From: Myxococcus guangdongensis
GTDB taxonomy: Bacteria > Myxococcota > Myxococcia > Myxococcales > Myxococcaceae
DNA length: 64,000 nucleotides
Direction of reading: 5' to 3'
NCBI RefSeq assembly: GCF_024198255.1
Contig: NZ_JAJVKW010000005.1
Span: forward strand, 248,001 to 312,000
The notes beneath the pieces were generated by a model, which saw nothing but the letters and a program-made list of their open reading frames with translations, made no database searches and was not told the DNA's origin. A program made the position numbers and the translations under genes. This document shows, one piece after another, positions 17,351-25,207 of this stretch; within the stretch, counting starts at the first letter, position 1, and each line of letters begins with the position of its first letter.

Positions 17351-19447
17351 ATGCCTGCTCGTCCTCCATCCTCTCCTCGCCCTGGTGCCGGAGGTAAGCC
17401 CCCATCCCGGGGCCGTCCTGCGCGCGAGGTGTCCTCCGACGAGGACTTCGCCGCACCCCCCTCCGGAGACGAGGGCCAGCCCGACGGCCCCTCCAACCCG
17501 GAGCTGTACGGGGACGCCGAGCCGCCACGCTCGCGCACGGACGAGACGCGGGTGGCCTCGGTGTCGGACGTGCGCGAGGAGTCCCGGCGCCGCGAGGAGG
17601 AAGAGGACGACAACGCGGACGCCACGCGCGCCGGGCCGCCGGTGCAGATGCTGGTGCTGGCGGGGCCGGACCGCGGGCGCAAGAAGCGCTTCCAGGGCGT
17701 GCGCATGGTGGTGGGGCGCGGCAAGGACTGCGACTTCACCCTGGATGACCAGTCCGTGTCGCGCCGGCATCTGGAGCTCATCTACGGCCAGGGCGGCGTG
17801 GCGATGCGCGACCTGGGCAGCATCTCCGGCACCCAGGTGAATGATCAGCGCGTCGACGAGTGCACCCTGAAGCACGGGGATGAAATCGCCATCGGCAAGT
17901 CGCGCCTGCGCTTCGTGGATGAGGCGGAGCAGATCAAGGAGCTGCGCGAACAGGCGGAGGCCCGCGAGGCGGACGAGAAGCGCGAGCGTGAGGAGGCGGC
18001 GAAGGACCGCGACGAGGCGCGCAAGGCGGCCGGTGCGTCCCGGGGCACCGACGTGGACCCGAATGACCCGCGGCTCAACGAGGCGACCAACGCCAACTAC
18101 CGGATGCCGGATGAGCTGAAGGAGAAGAATCGCGACGCCAGCGGCGTGAAGAAGGGCAAGGGCGCCATCGCGATTCCCCGGCCGCGTCCGCCTCCGCGCA
18201 GCGCCGTCACCGGCGGCGGGGGGAATTCGAAGGCGAAGCTGCTCATCGGCGTGGGCGGCGGCGTGGTGGTGCTGCTCATGCTGGGTCTGTTGCTCATCCC
18301 CTCGGGCCCTCCGCCTCCGCCTCCGGTGGACCCCAACGTGGAGCGCTCGAAGCTGTTGATGCAGAAGGCGCGCGAGGCGGTGCGCTCGGACGACTTCGCC
18401 AGCGCGGTGAAGCTGGTGGAGGAGGCGGAGAAGCTGCGGCCGGGCGTGGACGAGGAGGGCCTGGGCCGCGCGGCGGCGAAGGAGCTGCTGGTGCAGCAGT
18501 CCTTCCAGGCCGTGCGCGAGCTCATCGACGCCAACGACTTCGCGGGAGCCCGACAGAAGCTGTCCGAGACGCCCCAGGGCACCGCCAAGACGGACGACAC
18601 GCGGCGCAAGCTGGAGCAGGAGGTCAAGACGAAGGACGAGCTGTGGCGCATCAAGCAGATGGAGGAGGCGCTCGCGGCGCGTGACGTCGCCACGGCGCAG
18701 TCGCTGCTGGAGCAGGTGCCGGAGCTCAACCGGCCCGCGTACTCGCAGAAGCTGCAGGATTTGCAGGCGGAGCTGGCCAAGGAGGCTCGGGACAGCGCGG
18801 TGAGAGATCGGGCCAGCCGGGAGCGCAACGAGGAGCGGGCCAAGGAGGAGCGCAAGCGCTTCATCGCGGAGGCCTTCACGGACGTGGAGCGGCGCTTCAA
18901 CGGCGGCGACTACCAGCGCGCGGTGCTCGAGTGCGACCGCGTGGTGGAGAAGTACAAGGCGGACAAGGATGTGAAGGACCGCTCGCGCCAGCTCAAGACG
19001 CTCATCCCTCAGTTCCAGCGCGCGCTGGACGACGCGCAGAAGAAGCTGGCGTCCAATGCGCTGGAGTCCGCGTCCAAGCCCCTGCGCCGCGCGGCGGAGC
19101 TGTACCGGCAGATCGGCTTCGATGGCTCGCTGGGGCGGACGCTGGACGAGCAGCTCGCGTCAGCGGCGCTGGCGGCGGGGCAGGCGGCGCTGAAGAAGGG
19201 CGACCTGGCGGGGGCGGGCAGCAACTTCCGCGAGGCCCTGCGCCTCAACCCGGGCGACCGTCGGGCTCGGGACGGCCTGGATGACTTGAGCAAGAAGGTG
19301 GAGGAGCTCTACATGCGCGCGTATATCGAGCGCGACCGGGACCCGCGCTCCGCGGCGGAGAAGTTCAAGATCGTCATCGAGACGGCGGCCGAGGGTTCGG
19401 ATACGAAGCGCAAGGCCGAGATGTACCTGAGCGAGATGCAGCCGTGA
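17351..19447 (+). CDS. FHA-domain protein with membrane segment and TPR-like repeats
   Basis: 698 residues. A disordered acidic and proline-rich start (1-95) precedes an FHA phosphothreonine-binding domain (about 100-190) with the conserved GR, SRRH and NG/ND positions (MVVGRGKDCDFTLDDQSVSR; SGTQVNDQRV). An alpha-helical charged linker, a transmembrane helix (about 295-317, LLIGVGGGVVVLLMLGLLLI) and about 375 residues of TPR-like helices follow. The FHA side should face the cytoplasm and read Ser/Thr-kinase signals; the repeats would face the periplasm. Upstream in-frame methionines overlap the tldD promoter region, so 17351 is preferred. It heads a likely three-gene operon. Confidence 0.82.
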   Translation: MPARPPSSPRPGAGGKPPSRGRPAREVSSDEDFAAPPSGDEGQPDGPSNPELYGDAEPPRSRTDETRVASVSDVREESRRREEEEDDNADATRAGPPVQMLVLAGPDRGRKKRFQGVRMVVGRGKDCDFTLDDQSVSRRHLELIYGQGGVAMRDLGSISGTQVNDQRVDECTLKHGDEIAIGKSRLRFVDEAEQIKELREQAEAREADEKREREEAAKDRDEARKAAGASRGTDVDPNDPRLNEATNANYRMPDELKEKNRDASGVKKGKGAIAIPRPRPPPRSAVTGGGGNSKAKLLIGVGGGVVVLLMLGLLLIPSGPPPPPPVDPNVERSKLLMQKAREAVRSDDFASAVKLVEEAEKLRPGVDEEGLGRAAAKELLVQQSFQAVRELIDANDFAGARQKLSETPQGTAKTDDTRRKLEQEVKTKDELWRIKQMEEALAARDVATAQSLLEQVPELNRPAYSQKLQDLQAELAKEARDSAVRDRASRERNEERAKEERKRFIAEAFTDVERRFNGGDYQRAVLECDRVVEKYKADKDVKDRSRQLKTLIPQFQRALDDAQKKLASNALESASKPLRRAAELYRQIGFDGSLGRTLDEQLASAALAAGQAALKKGDLAGAGSNFREALRLNPGDRRARDGLDDLSKKVEELYMRAYIERDRDPRSAAEKFKIVIETAAEGSDTKRKAEMYLSEMQP

Positions 19448-19484
19448 GGCGCTCGCCAACAACGTTCGTACGTGGAGAGATGGG

Positions 19485-20816
19485 ATGAGCGAGTCGTCGC
19501 TGCGTGAGCTCGGGATGGACCTCATCGAGGAGCGCCAGTTCGAGCGCGCCCTCGCCGTGTTCGCGGAGGCCGTGCGCCGGGTTCCCGCCGACCACCGCTC
19601 CCGCATGATGGCGTCCCGGTGTCTGGCCGAGCTGGGGGAGCGCGAGCGCGCCGTCACCTCGTACCACGCGACGGCCGAGGGCCTGCTGCGTCGCGACTAC
19701 CTGCTGTCCGCCATGGCGGCGTGCAAGCTGGGGTTGGATCTGGCGCCCAGCGAGCGGCGGTTGAAGGAGACGCTGATCCGCGTCCACTCGCGCGCGGTGC
19801 GCAGCGCGCCGGGTCGCGCGGTGGTGCCGCCGCCCCTGCCGCCGGAGACGCTCTACGACGGCAAGGTGGAGACGGACCTGATGGGGCTGGCGGGCGAGGA
19901 GCTCTCCAACCGCGCCATCGAGGTGCTGGCCGCGCCGGACCCGGGTGGTTCCGCGGACCCGAACAGCCGTCCGCCGCTGCCGCTGTTCGCGGACCTGGAC
20001 CGGGACGCGTTCATCGACCTGGTGGGTCGCATGGCGTGGCGCCGGGTGCGTCCCGAGGAGGTGGTGAGCCGTGAGGGCGAGCCCGCGGACCATCTCTACG
20101 TGCTCGTCGCTGGCAAGGCGGAGGTGACGCGGCAGATGGAGGGTGAGGCGCGCACGCTGGGCTTCCTCGGCGGTGGCTCCATCTTCGGGGAGATTGCCCT
20201 TTTGACGGGCGCACCGCCGACGGCGACGGTGTCCGCGGTGTCCGACACGGAGGTCTTCGAGATTCGCCGCGAGCACCTCAACGCGGTGGCGAAGAGTCAC
20301 CCGGCGGTGCCGCAGGTGCTGGCGGACTTCGCGCAGCAGCGCATGGCGCGAAACCTGATGGCCACCTCGCCCATGTTCCAGACGCTGCCGGAGTCGGAGC
20401 GGGGGGCGCTGCTGCAGCGCTTCACCTTCCGCGCGCTGCAGGGGCACGAGAAGGTGCTGGTGGAGGGCGAGCACTCGCCGGGGCTGTTCCTGGTGCTGGC
20501 CGGTGAGCTGGTGGTCCAGAAGGAGGACCCGGCGGGCGGCACGGTGACGCTGGGCGTGCTGCGCGAGGGTGACGTGGCGGGGGAGATCTCCCTGCTGACG
20601 GGGCTGCGTGCCTCGGCCACGGTGGTGGCCACGCGAAAGACGGCAGCGGCCTTCCTGGAGCGCAACGCGTTCCATGCGCTGGTGCAGGCCTTCCCGCACA
20701 TCCGGACGTATCTGGAGCAGCTCTCGGATCGGCGGTTGAAGCAGATTGGCGAGGCGCTGCGGCCCGCCGAAATCATCGACGCGGACGAGCTGGTGCTCGA
20801 GCCCGAGGCGGCGTGA
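19485..20816 (+). CDS. Protein with TPR region and two cyclic-nucleotide-binding domains
   Basis: 443 residues. The first 110 form TPR-like helices (ELGMDLIEERQFERALAVFA). Two cNMP-binding (Crp-type) beta-barrels follow, about 165-285 and 295-410. The first contains DHLYVLVAGKAEVTRQ and GSIFGEIALLTGAPPTATVS, the second GLFLVLAGELVVQKED and GDVAGEISLLTGLRASATVV. Each phosphate-binding cassette has the FGE/AGE-hs-LL core but Pro or Leu-Arg around the position of the Arg that grips the phosphate (GAPPTATV, GLRASATV), so only the second keeps an Arg. There is no DNA-binding domain, so it is not a Crp-type transcription factor. It lies 37 bases after the FHA gene, suggesting a shared signalling task. 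Confidence 0.85.
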   Translation: MSESSLRELGMDLIEERQFERALAVFAEAVRRVPADHRSRMMASRCLAELGERERAVTSYHATAEGLLRRDYLLSAMAACKLGLDLAPSERRLKETLIRVHSRAVRSAPGRAVVPPPLPPETLYDGKVETDLMGLAGEELSNRAIEVLAAPDPGGSADPNSRPPLPLFADLDRDAFIDLVGRMAWRRVRPEEVVSREGEPADHLYVLVAGKAEVTRQMEGEARTLGFLGGGSIFGEIALLTGAPPTATVSAVSDTEVFEIRREHLNAVAKSHPAVPQVLADFAQQRMARNLMATSPMFQTLPESERGALLQRFTFRALQGHEKVLVEGEHSPGLFLVLAGELVVQKEDPAGGTVTLGVLREGDVAGEISLLTGLRASATVVATRKTAAAFLERNAFHALVQAFPHIRTYLEQLSDRRLKQIGEALRPAEIIDADELVLEPEAA

Positions 20817-20823
20817 GGAGCGC

Positions 20824-21318
20824 ATGGTGACGTTGTCGCGTTCGAAGGTGGTGGGCGTGGCGCTGGCGCTGGCGGCGGCCGGAGCGGTGCTCTACTTCTG
20901 GCCGCGCCACGAGCCCGGTGTCCCGGAGGCCGTCACCCGTCAGGTCATCACGATGACGCGGGCGGCGGAGGCCAAGGACATCAGCAAGGTGATGGAGGGC
21001 GTGTCCGAGCGCTTCAAGACGGACGGCGGCATGGACTCGCGGCAGGTGCGCGGCATCCTCACGGGCCAGGTGCTGCGGGGCCAGTGGGTCCGCATCTTCA
21101 CCACCAACCTGGAGGTCCACGAAGTCTCTCCCACGCAGGGGGACTTCCAGGCGCGCTTCATCTTCGGCCGCTCCCAGGCGGAGAGCGTGAAGGACCTGGC
21201 GGCCGACAGCGTGCTGAACGCGTATCTCATCGAAGGCACCTTCGAGAAGGAAGCCGACGGGGAGTGGCGCGTGGTGCGCGCGAAGTACCGGCCGCTGAAT
21301 GCGACGGAGTTGCTGTAG
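20824..21318 (+). CDS. Hypothetical membrane-anchored protein, NTF2-like
   Basis: 164 residues. An N-terminal hydrophobic segment (VVGVALALAAAGAVLYFWP) acts as signal anchor. The remainder (ITMTRAAEAKDISKVMEGVS through EADGEWRVVRAKYRPL) has the helix-then-sheet pattern of the NTF2/SnoaL fold, here with no active-site residues I can name. ATG 20824 follows the preceding stop by seven bases and has GAGGAG upstream; it is the last gene of the FHA operon. Compare 24,075-24,542, which has a similar layout. Function unknown. Confidence 0.7.
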   Translation: MVTLSRSKVVGVALALAAAGAVLYFWPRHEPGVPEAVTRQVITMTRAAEAKDISKVMEGVSERFKTDGGMDSRQVRGILTGQVLRGQWVRIFTTNLEVHEVSPTQGDFQARFIFGRSQAESVKDLAADSVLNAYLIEGTFEKEADGEWRVVRAKYRPLNATELL

Positions 21319-21425
21319 CTACAGGCGAGCGGCGTGCGTCTCACCGAGGCTGCGGATCCGGGGCGATGCGCGAGGCCAGCGCTCATCGCGCGGAGTCCCC
21401 TGTGCCCGCTCGTGCTACGGACGTC

Positions 21426-23006
21426 TCACTGGAGCAGGGCGCCCGTCTCGTTCAGCCAGGCCTTGGCCATGGCGCCCTGGCCCGCGGACTCCAGGCCCTT
21501 CTTCACCGTGTCGATGCGCGAAGCCAGCTCCTCGCGCGGCGTGCCCTGTGCCCGCGCGCGCACCAGCCCGAAGTAGTAGTGCTGGCAGCCCGCCGCGTAG
21601 GCGCTCTGGGCGAAGAGCAGGTCGCCCATGGTGCTGTACGCCTCTGGCAGTGAGCCCGCGCCCGTGTCCGGGGCGATCACCGCGAGCAACGCCTTCGCGC
21701 CCTCGTAGTCCTTGCGCCGCACCAGCAGCGCGCCCTTGGCGTACTGCGCCTTCGCCAGCCCCACGCCCTTGGCGGCGATGGCCTTGTCGTAGGCGGCGAG
21801 CGCGTCGTCCTGCCGCTCCGCCGCCTCCAGCAGCCCGCCCCGCGCCAGCCAGTAGCGGCCGTCCTGCTCCAGCAGCGGAACCTTCTTCCCATCCGCGGAC
21901 GCCACCTGGATGGCGCCGAACGCGCCCTCGTACGCATCCAGCAGCGCCAGCGCGCCCGAGGTATCGCCCGACGCCTGCAAGCTGCGAGCGCCGTCCAGGT
22001 AGAGCAGGGGCGCCGTCTTGCGCTTCGCCACCGCGGCCTCGAACGCGCCTCGCGCCTCGGGTGCCTTGCGCGCGGCCAGCGCCCGCGCCCGGGCGAAGAG
22101 GGCGTGCACGTCATCCGGCACGGCCTTCAGCGCCGCATCGGCCTCCTGGAGTGCCTGGTCCGCGGCGCCTCGTGACAGCGCCAGCTCCGCCTTCAGCGCC
22201 CCCGCGCGCGACGTCAGCGCGGGCGTCAGCTCGGCCTGCTTCTCCTGGGCCGTGATGAGCGCGCGCTCCGCCTCCTCCAGCTTCTTGCCCTGATACGCGC
22301 GCGCCAACCCCATGCCCAGCCGCGCCATCAGGTGGTCCGGGTTGACGCTGGTCGCCTTCTCGAACGCCTCCATCGCCTGCGCGGGCTGTCCCTCATCGAG
22401 CAGCGCCTCACCGTACGCGGTGGTGAAGCGCGGATCCCGATACGCATTCTCCGCCGCGCGGGCGAAGGCCTGGCGCGCGCCGGGCAAATCCCCCTTCGCC
22501 TGGAGCGTGAACGCCTGCGCCAGCGTGAGCCGGGGGCTGTTGGCCCCTTGCGACTGGAGGTCCGCCAGGTACTTCTCCGCCTCTGCCGTCTTGCCCTCCG
22601 CGAGCAGGTGCAGCGCGCGGGCGCCATGCCGCTCACCGGAGCGCGAGTCGAGCGCCTCGGCGCGGGCCAGGTACTCACGGGCACGGGCATCCGCGCCGGG
22701 CTGGTGGTGCTCCAGCCACAGCACCGTCTGGATGTCGGCGGCCAGCGCCTGGGCGTCGCGGGCGTCGGAGTCCAACTGGAAGAGCTTCTCCAGCTCCGCC
22801 ATGGCGCGCGTCAAATCGGACGGGTTGCCTCGCAGCGCGGCGGCGCGGGCCATGCGCAGGTGCTCATCCGTCTCCCTGCGCACCGTTCCCCGGTGGACGA
22901 AGTAGGCCACGGCGCCCGCGAGCACCACGGCCACCACCGCCACCTGCGTCAGCGCGCTCTTCCAGCTCTCGCGTCGCTTCCAGTCGCCGTGATTCTCGGT
23001 GCCCAT
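21426..23006 (-). CDS. Tetratricopeptide-repeat protein with N-terminal membrane anchor
   Basis: 526 residues. A short cytoplasmic start is followed by one transmembrane helix (about 19-38, LTQVAVVAVVLAGAVAYFVH), then about 470 residues of helical repeats with TPR spacing (DPRFTTAYGEALLDEGQPAQAMEAFEKATSVNPDHLM shows the clearest unit). The repeats should lie in the periplasm as a protein-interaction scaffold. A good sigma70-type promoter (23,037-23,065) lies just upstream and GGGGAGA precedes the ATG. The gene stands alone and no partner is obvious. Confidence 0.8.
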   Translation of the reverse strand: MGTENHGDWKRRESWKSALTQVAVVAVVLAGAVAYFVHRGTVRRETDEHLRMARAAALRGNPSDLTRAMAELEKLFQLDSDARDAQALAADIQTVLWLEHHQPGADARAREYLARAEALDSRSGERHGARALHLLAEGKTAEAEKYLADLQSQGANSPRLTLAQAFTLQAKGDLPGARQAFARAAENAYRDPRFTTAYGEALLDEGQPAQAMEAFEKATSVNPDHLMARLGMGLARAYQGKKLEEAERALITAQEKQAELTPALTSRAGALKAELALSRGAADQALQEADAALKAVPDDVHALFARARALAARKAPEARGAFEAAVAKRKTAPLLYLDGARSLQASGDTSGALALLDAYEGAFGAIQVASADGKKVPLLEQDGRYWLARGGLLEAAERQDDALAAYDKAIAAKGVGLAKAQYAKGALLVRRKDYEGAKALLAVIAPDTGAGSLPEAYSTMGDLLFAQSAYAAGCQHYYFGLVRARAQGTPREELASRIDTVKKGLESAGQGAMAKAWLNETGALLQ

Positions 23007-23036
23007 GGACCTGTCTCCCCGCGCTGGAGTTGGATG

Positions 23037-23065
23037 CTATTAGGTACGCCCCTCGCGGGTGTCAA
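23037..23065 (-). promoter_or_regulatory. Sigma70-type promoter for the TPR gene
   Basis: On the minus strand TTGACA (23065-23060) is followed by a 17-base spacer and TAATAG (23042-23037). The -35 box is the perfect consensus; the -10 box is moderate. The predicted start point is near 23030, giving a leader of about 24 bases. Confidence 0.6.
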
Positions 23066-23098
23066 TGGATGGAGCCCGGAGCACGGGAGGAGTGAGCA

Positions 23099-24070
23099 AT
23101 GGCGGTCCACACGGTGCTGTCCCCCGAAATCTTCACGCGCATCGCAGAGACCTTCGGGCTGGGAAACGTGCGCGGCGTGACGCCCATCCCCCAGGGCTCC
23201 ATCAACACCAACCACCGGTTGGAGACCGACTCCGGCCGCTACTTCGTCCGCCACACGACGGTGCGCTCCTCGGAGGACCTGCGCTTCGAGTCCGCCCTGC
23301 TCGCGCACCTGGCCGCGCACCACTTCCCCTCGCCCGTGCAGCTCACCACGCGCGAGGGCGCCACCTTCGTCGAGCTCGCGGGCGGCCGCGTCAGCGTCTT
23401 CCGCTGGCTCCCGGGCGAGGAGAAGCGCCACCCCGGCCTCACCGCCGAGCACCTGGAGCGACTGGGCACCGAGCTGGGAAAGCTGCACCGCGACACCCAG
23501 TCCTTCGGCGGCAGCCGTGAGAACCCGTACTCACCCCAGGTGGTGCGCGGCTGGCTCGTGGAGCTCGCGCGCCATCCGGACACGACGCTGTCCTCGCTCT
23601 CCGGGGAGCTGGAGGGGATGCTCGCCAACGCGGAGTCACGGCGACAGGGCCTGGAGCCGCTCGGCGTCATCCACGCGGACCTCTTCACCGACAACGTGAA
23701 GTGGCTGGGCGACAGCGTGGGCGCCTTCTTCGACTTCGAGATGGCCTGCCGCGAGGCCTACGGCCTGGACCTGGTCATCACGTTGAACGCGTGGTGCTTC
23801 GACGGCGGGCAGTACCTGCCGGAGCTGTGTCGCGCGCTGGTGCGCGGCTACCAGGACGTCCGCCCGCTGGCCCCGGTGGAGCGCGAGAGCCTCTTCGGCC
23901 ACGCGCTCTTCGGAGCGGTGCGCTTCACGGCGAGCCGCATCCGGGACTACCACCTGTCGGCGCTGCCCGCGGACAAGCTGGTGCGCAAGGACTACCGCAC
24001 CTACCTGACCCGGGCCCGCGCGCTGACGGCCATGGGGCCCCAGGGCTACGCGACGCTCCTGGGGCTGTGA
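23099..24070 (+). CDS. thrB: Homoserine kinase, ThrB2 (APH-fold) type
   Basis: 323 residues. It belongs to the aminoglycoside-phosphotransferase fold: QGSINTNHRLETDSGRYFVR at the N-lobe, then the catalytic loop GVIHADLFTDN (His192, Asp194, Asn199) and the metal-binding FFDFEMACREAYGLDL. The closely spaced signature and length match the class II homoserine kinase that phosphorylates L-homoserine for threonine synthesis, as in Pseudomonas and Agrobacterium. It has a GGGAGGAG ribosome-binding site eight bases before the ATG. It stands alone, without thrA or thrC. A related choline/homoserine kinase-like enzyme of the same fold is the main alternative. Confidence 0.85.
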   Translation: MAVHTVLSPEIFTRIAETFGLGNVRGVTPIPQGSINTNHRLETDSGRYFVRHTTVRSSEDLRFESALLAHLAAHHFPSPVQLTTREGATFVELAGGRVSVFRWLPGEEKRHPGLTAEHLERLGTELGKLHRDTQSFGGSRENPYSPQVVRGWLVELARHPDTTLSSLSGELEGMLANAESRRQGLEPLGVIHADLFTDNVKWLGDSVGAFFDFEMACREAYGLDLVITLNAWCFDGGQYLPELCRALVRGYQDVRPLAPVERESLFGHALFGAVRFTASRIRDYHLSALPADKLVRKDYRTYLTRARALTAMGPQGYATLLGL

Positions 24071-24074
24071 GTCC

Positions 24075-24542
24075 TCAGATGCCGGTGAGGATCTTCCACT
24101 GGTTGCCCTCGAGCCGGAACACCATCTGCTCCAGCTCCGCCTCCTTCTGCGGGCGCGAGGTGAGGCCCGGCATCCGGAAGCTCAGCTTCCAGTAGTAGAT
24201 GGCCTTGGCGATGTCCTTGCCCACCTCCACGCGGCGCACCTCCATCTCCACCTTGGGCGACTGGAGCTGCGGGAAGAGCGTCTCCAGATAGGGCCCCAGG
24301 TTGGCCGCGGTGAGGTCGTCCTCGGGGTCGCTCGGCGTACCGCCGTCCTCGCGGAAGTCCTTGGACACCAGCGCCTGGATGGCGTGGGCGTCGCGTGCCT
24401 CGATGGCAGACCGATAGGCCTCCATCACTGCCAAAATGGCGCGGGTCTCGGAGGTGTCGTCGATTTCGGTGCCGGGGATGCGCTTCGGAGCGCAGGCGGC
24501 CAGGAGGGACAGGGCGCAGATGGCGAGGAAGCGGTAGAGCAT
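24075..24542 (-). CDS. Hypothetical lipoprotein, NTF2-like
   Basis: 155 residues with a lipoprotein signal (LYRFLAICALSLLAAC, lipobox LAAC, Cys at about 17). The mature part (TRAILAVMEAYRSAIEARDAHAIQALVSKDF through LEGNQWKILTGI) has the SnoaL/NTF2 pattern of a helix pair followed by a curved sheet. Asp at +4 relative to Cys+1 is absent, so outer-membrane sorting is possible. It ends four bases from the thrB stop, tail to tail. Function unknown. Confidence 0.72.
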   Translation of the reverse strand: MLYRFLAICALSLLAACAPKRIPGTEIDDTSETRAILAVMEAYRSAIEARDAHAIQALVSKDFREDGGTPSDPEDDLTAANLGPYLETLFPQLQSPKVEMEVRRVEVGKDIAKAIYYWKLSFRMPGLTSRPQKEAELEQMVFRLEGNQWKILTGI

Positions 24543-24614
24543 GGCGGGGCCTTACGAAGACAATGCGGAGGAAGTCAACCCATTCCCCACGGCCCCGCCT
24601 GCACTTCGCGTGCC

Positions 24615-25142
24615 TCAGCCCTTGCGGATGACCTCGGAGATGAAGCGGTTGAGGACGGGAATCTCGTTGTCGAGAATCTTCAGGCCCTCGCCCTGGATGA
24701 TCTTCTCGCCGATGAGCGCCAGGGGCTTCATCAGGAAGGGCAGCTTGAGGGAGATTTCACCGTCCATGGTGCGCTCCGTCTGACCGGCGCCCAAATCCCG
24801 GAAGCGCATGGTGCCTGTGTTCACCAGCATCTTGGAGATGGTGTGGGACGTGGGCACGTTGGTGAACGTGAGCTCCTTGCGGCGCTTGTCGTAGGTGGAC
24901 GACTCGATGAAGGCGAACCACTCGGGGGGCACGCGCTTGGGGCCGATGCTCTCGATGACGGGCTTGGGGCGGTAGCGCACCTTGCGGCGGACCACGTCAC
25001 CCTCGACCTTCACCTCGAGCGGCTGGAGCTCCAGCAGCACGCCATGGTGCTTGAGCAGGAACTCGAAGTAACGCTCGTCGAGGAGCGCGCGCTCCACCTC
25101 GTCCACCGTCCCCTGGATTCGCTGCCTCGTCTCGAACCGCAT
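24615..25142 (-). CDS. START/SRPBCC-like protein, DUF2505 type
   Basis: 175 residues without a signal peptide. The pattern MRFETRQRIQGTVDEVERAL, an FIESSTYDKRRKELTF strand and a long C-terminal helix (ILDNEIPVLNRFISEVIRKG) fit the helix-grip lipid-binding fold; I compare it to DUF2505. Such proteins bind a hydrophobic ligand, which is unknown here. It has an upstream gap of 65 bases to the peptidase gene, and the two may be cotranscribed. Confidence 0.6.
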   Translation of the reverse strand: MRFETRQRIQGTVDEVERALLDERYFEFLLKHHGVLLELQPLEVKVEGDVVRRKVRYRPKPVIESIGPKRVPPEWFAFIESSTYDKRRKELTFTNVPTSHTISKMLVNTGTMRFRDLGAGQTERTMDGEISLKLPFLMKPLALIGEKIIQGEGLKILDNEIPVLNRFISEVIRKG

Positions 25143-25207
25143 CGCTTCCCTCCTGATGACCTGGCTCGTCGCCGCTGTGTGGGCTGCCTGCCTAGCGGAA
25201 AGCGCGG

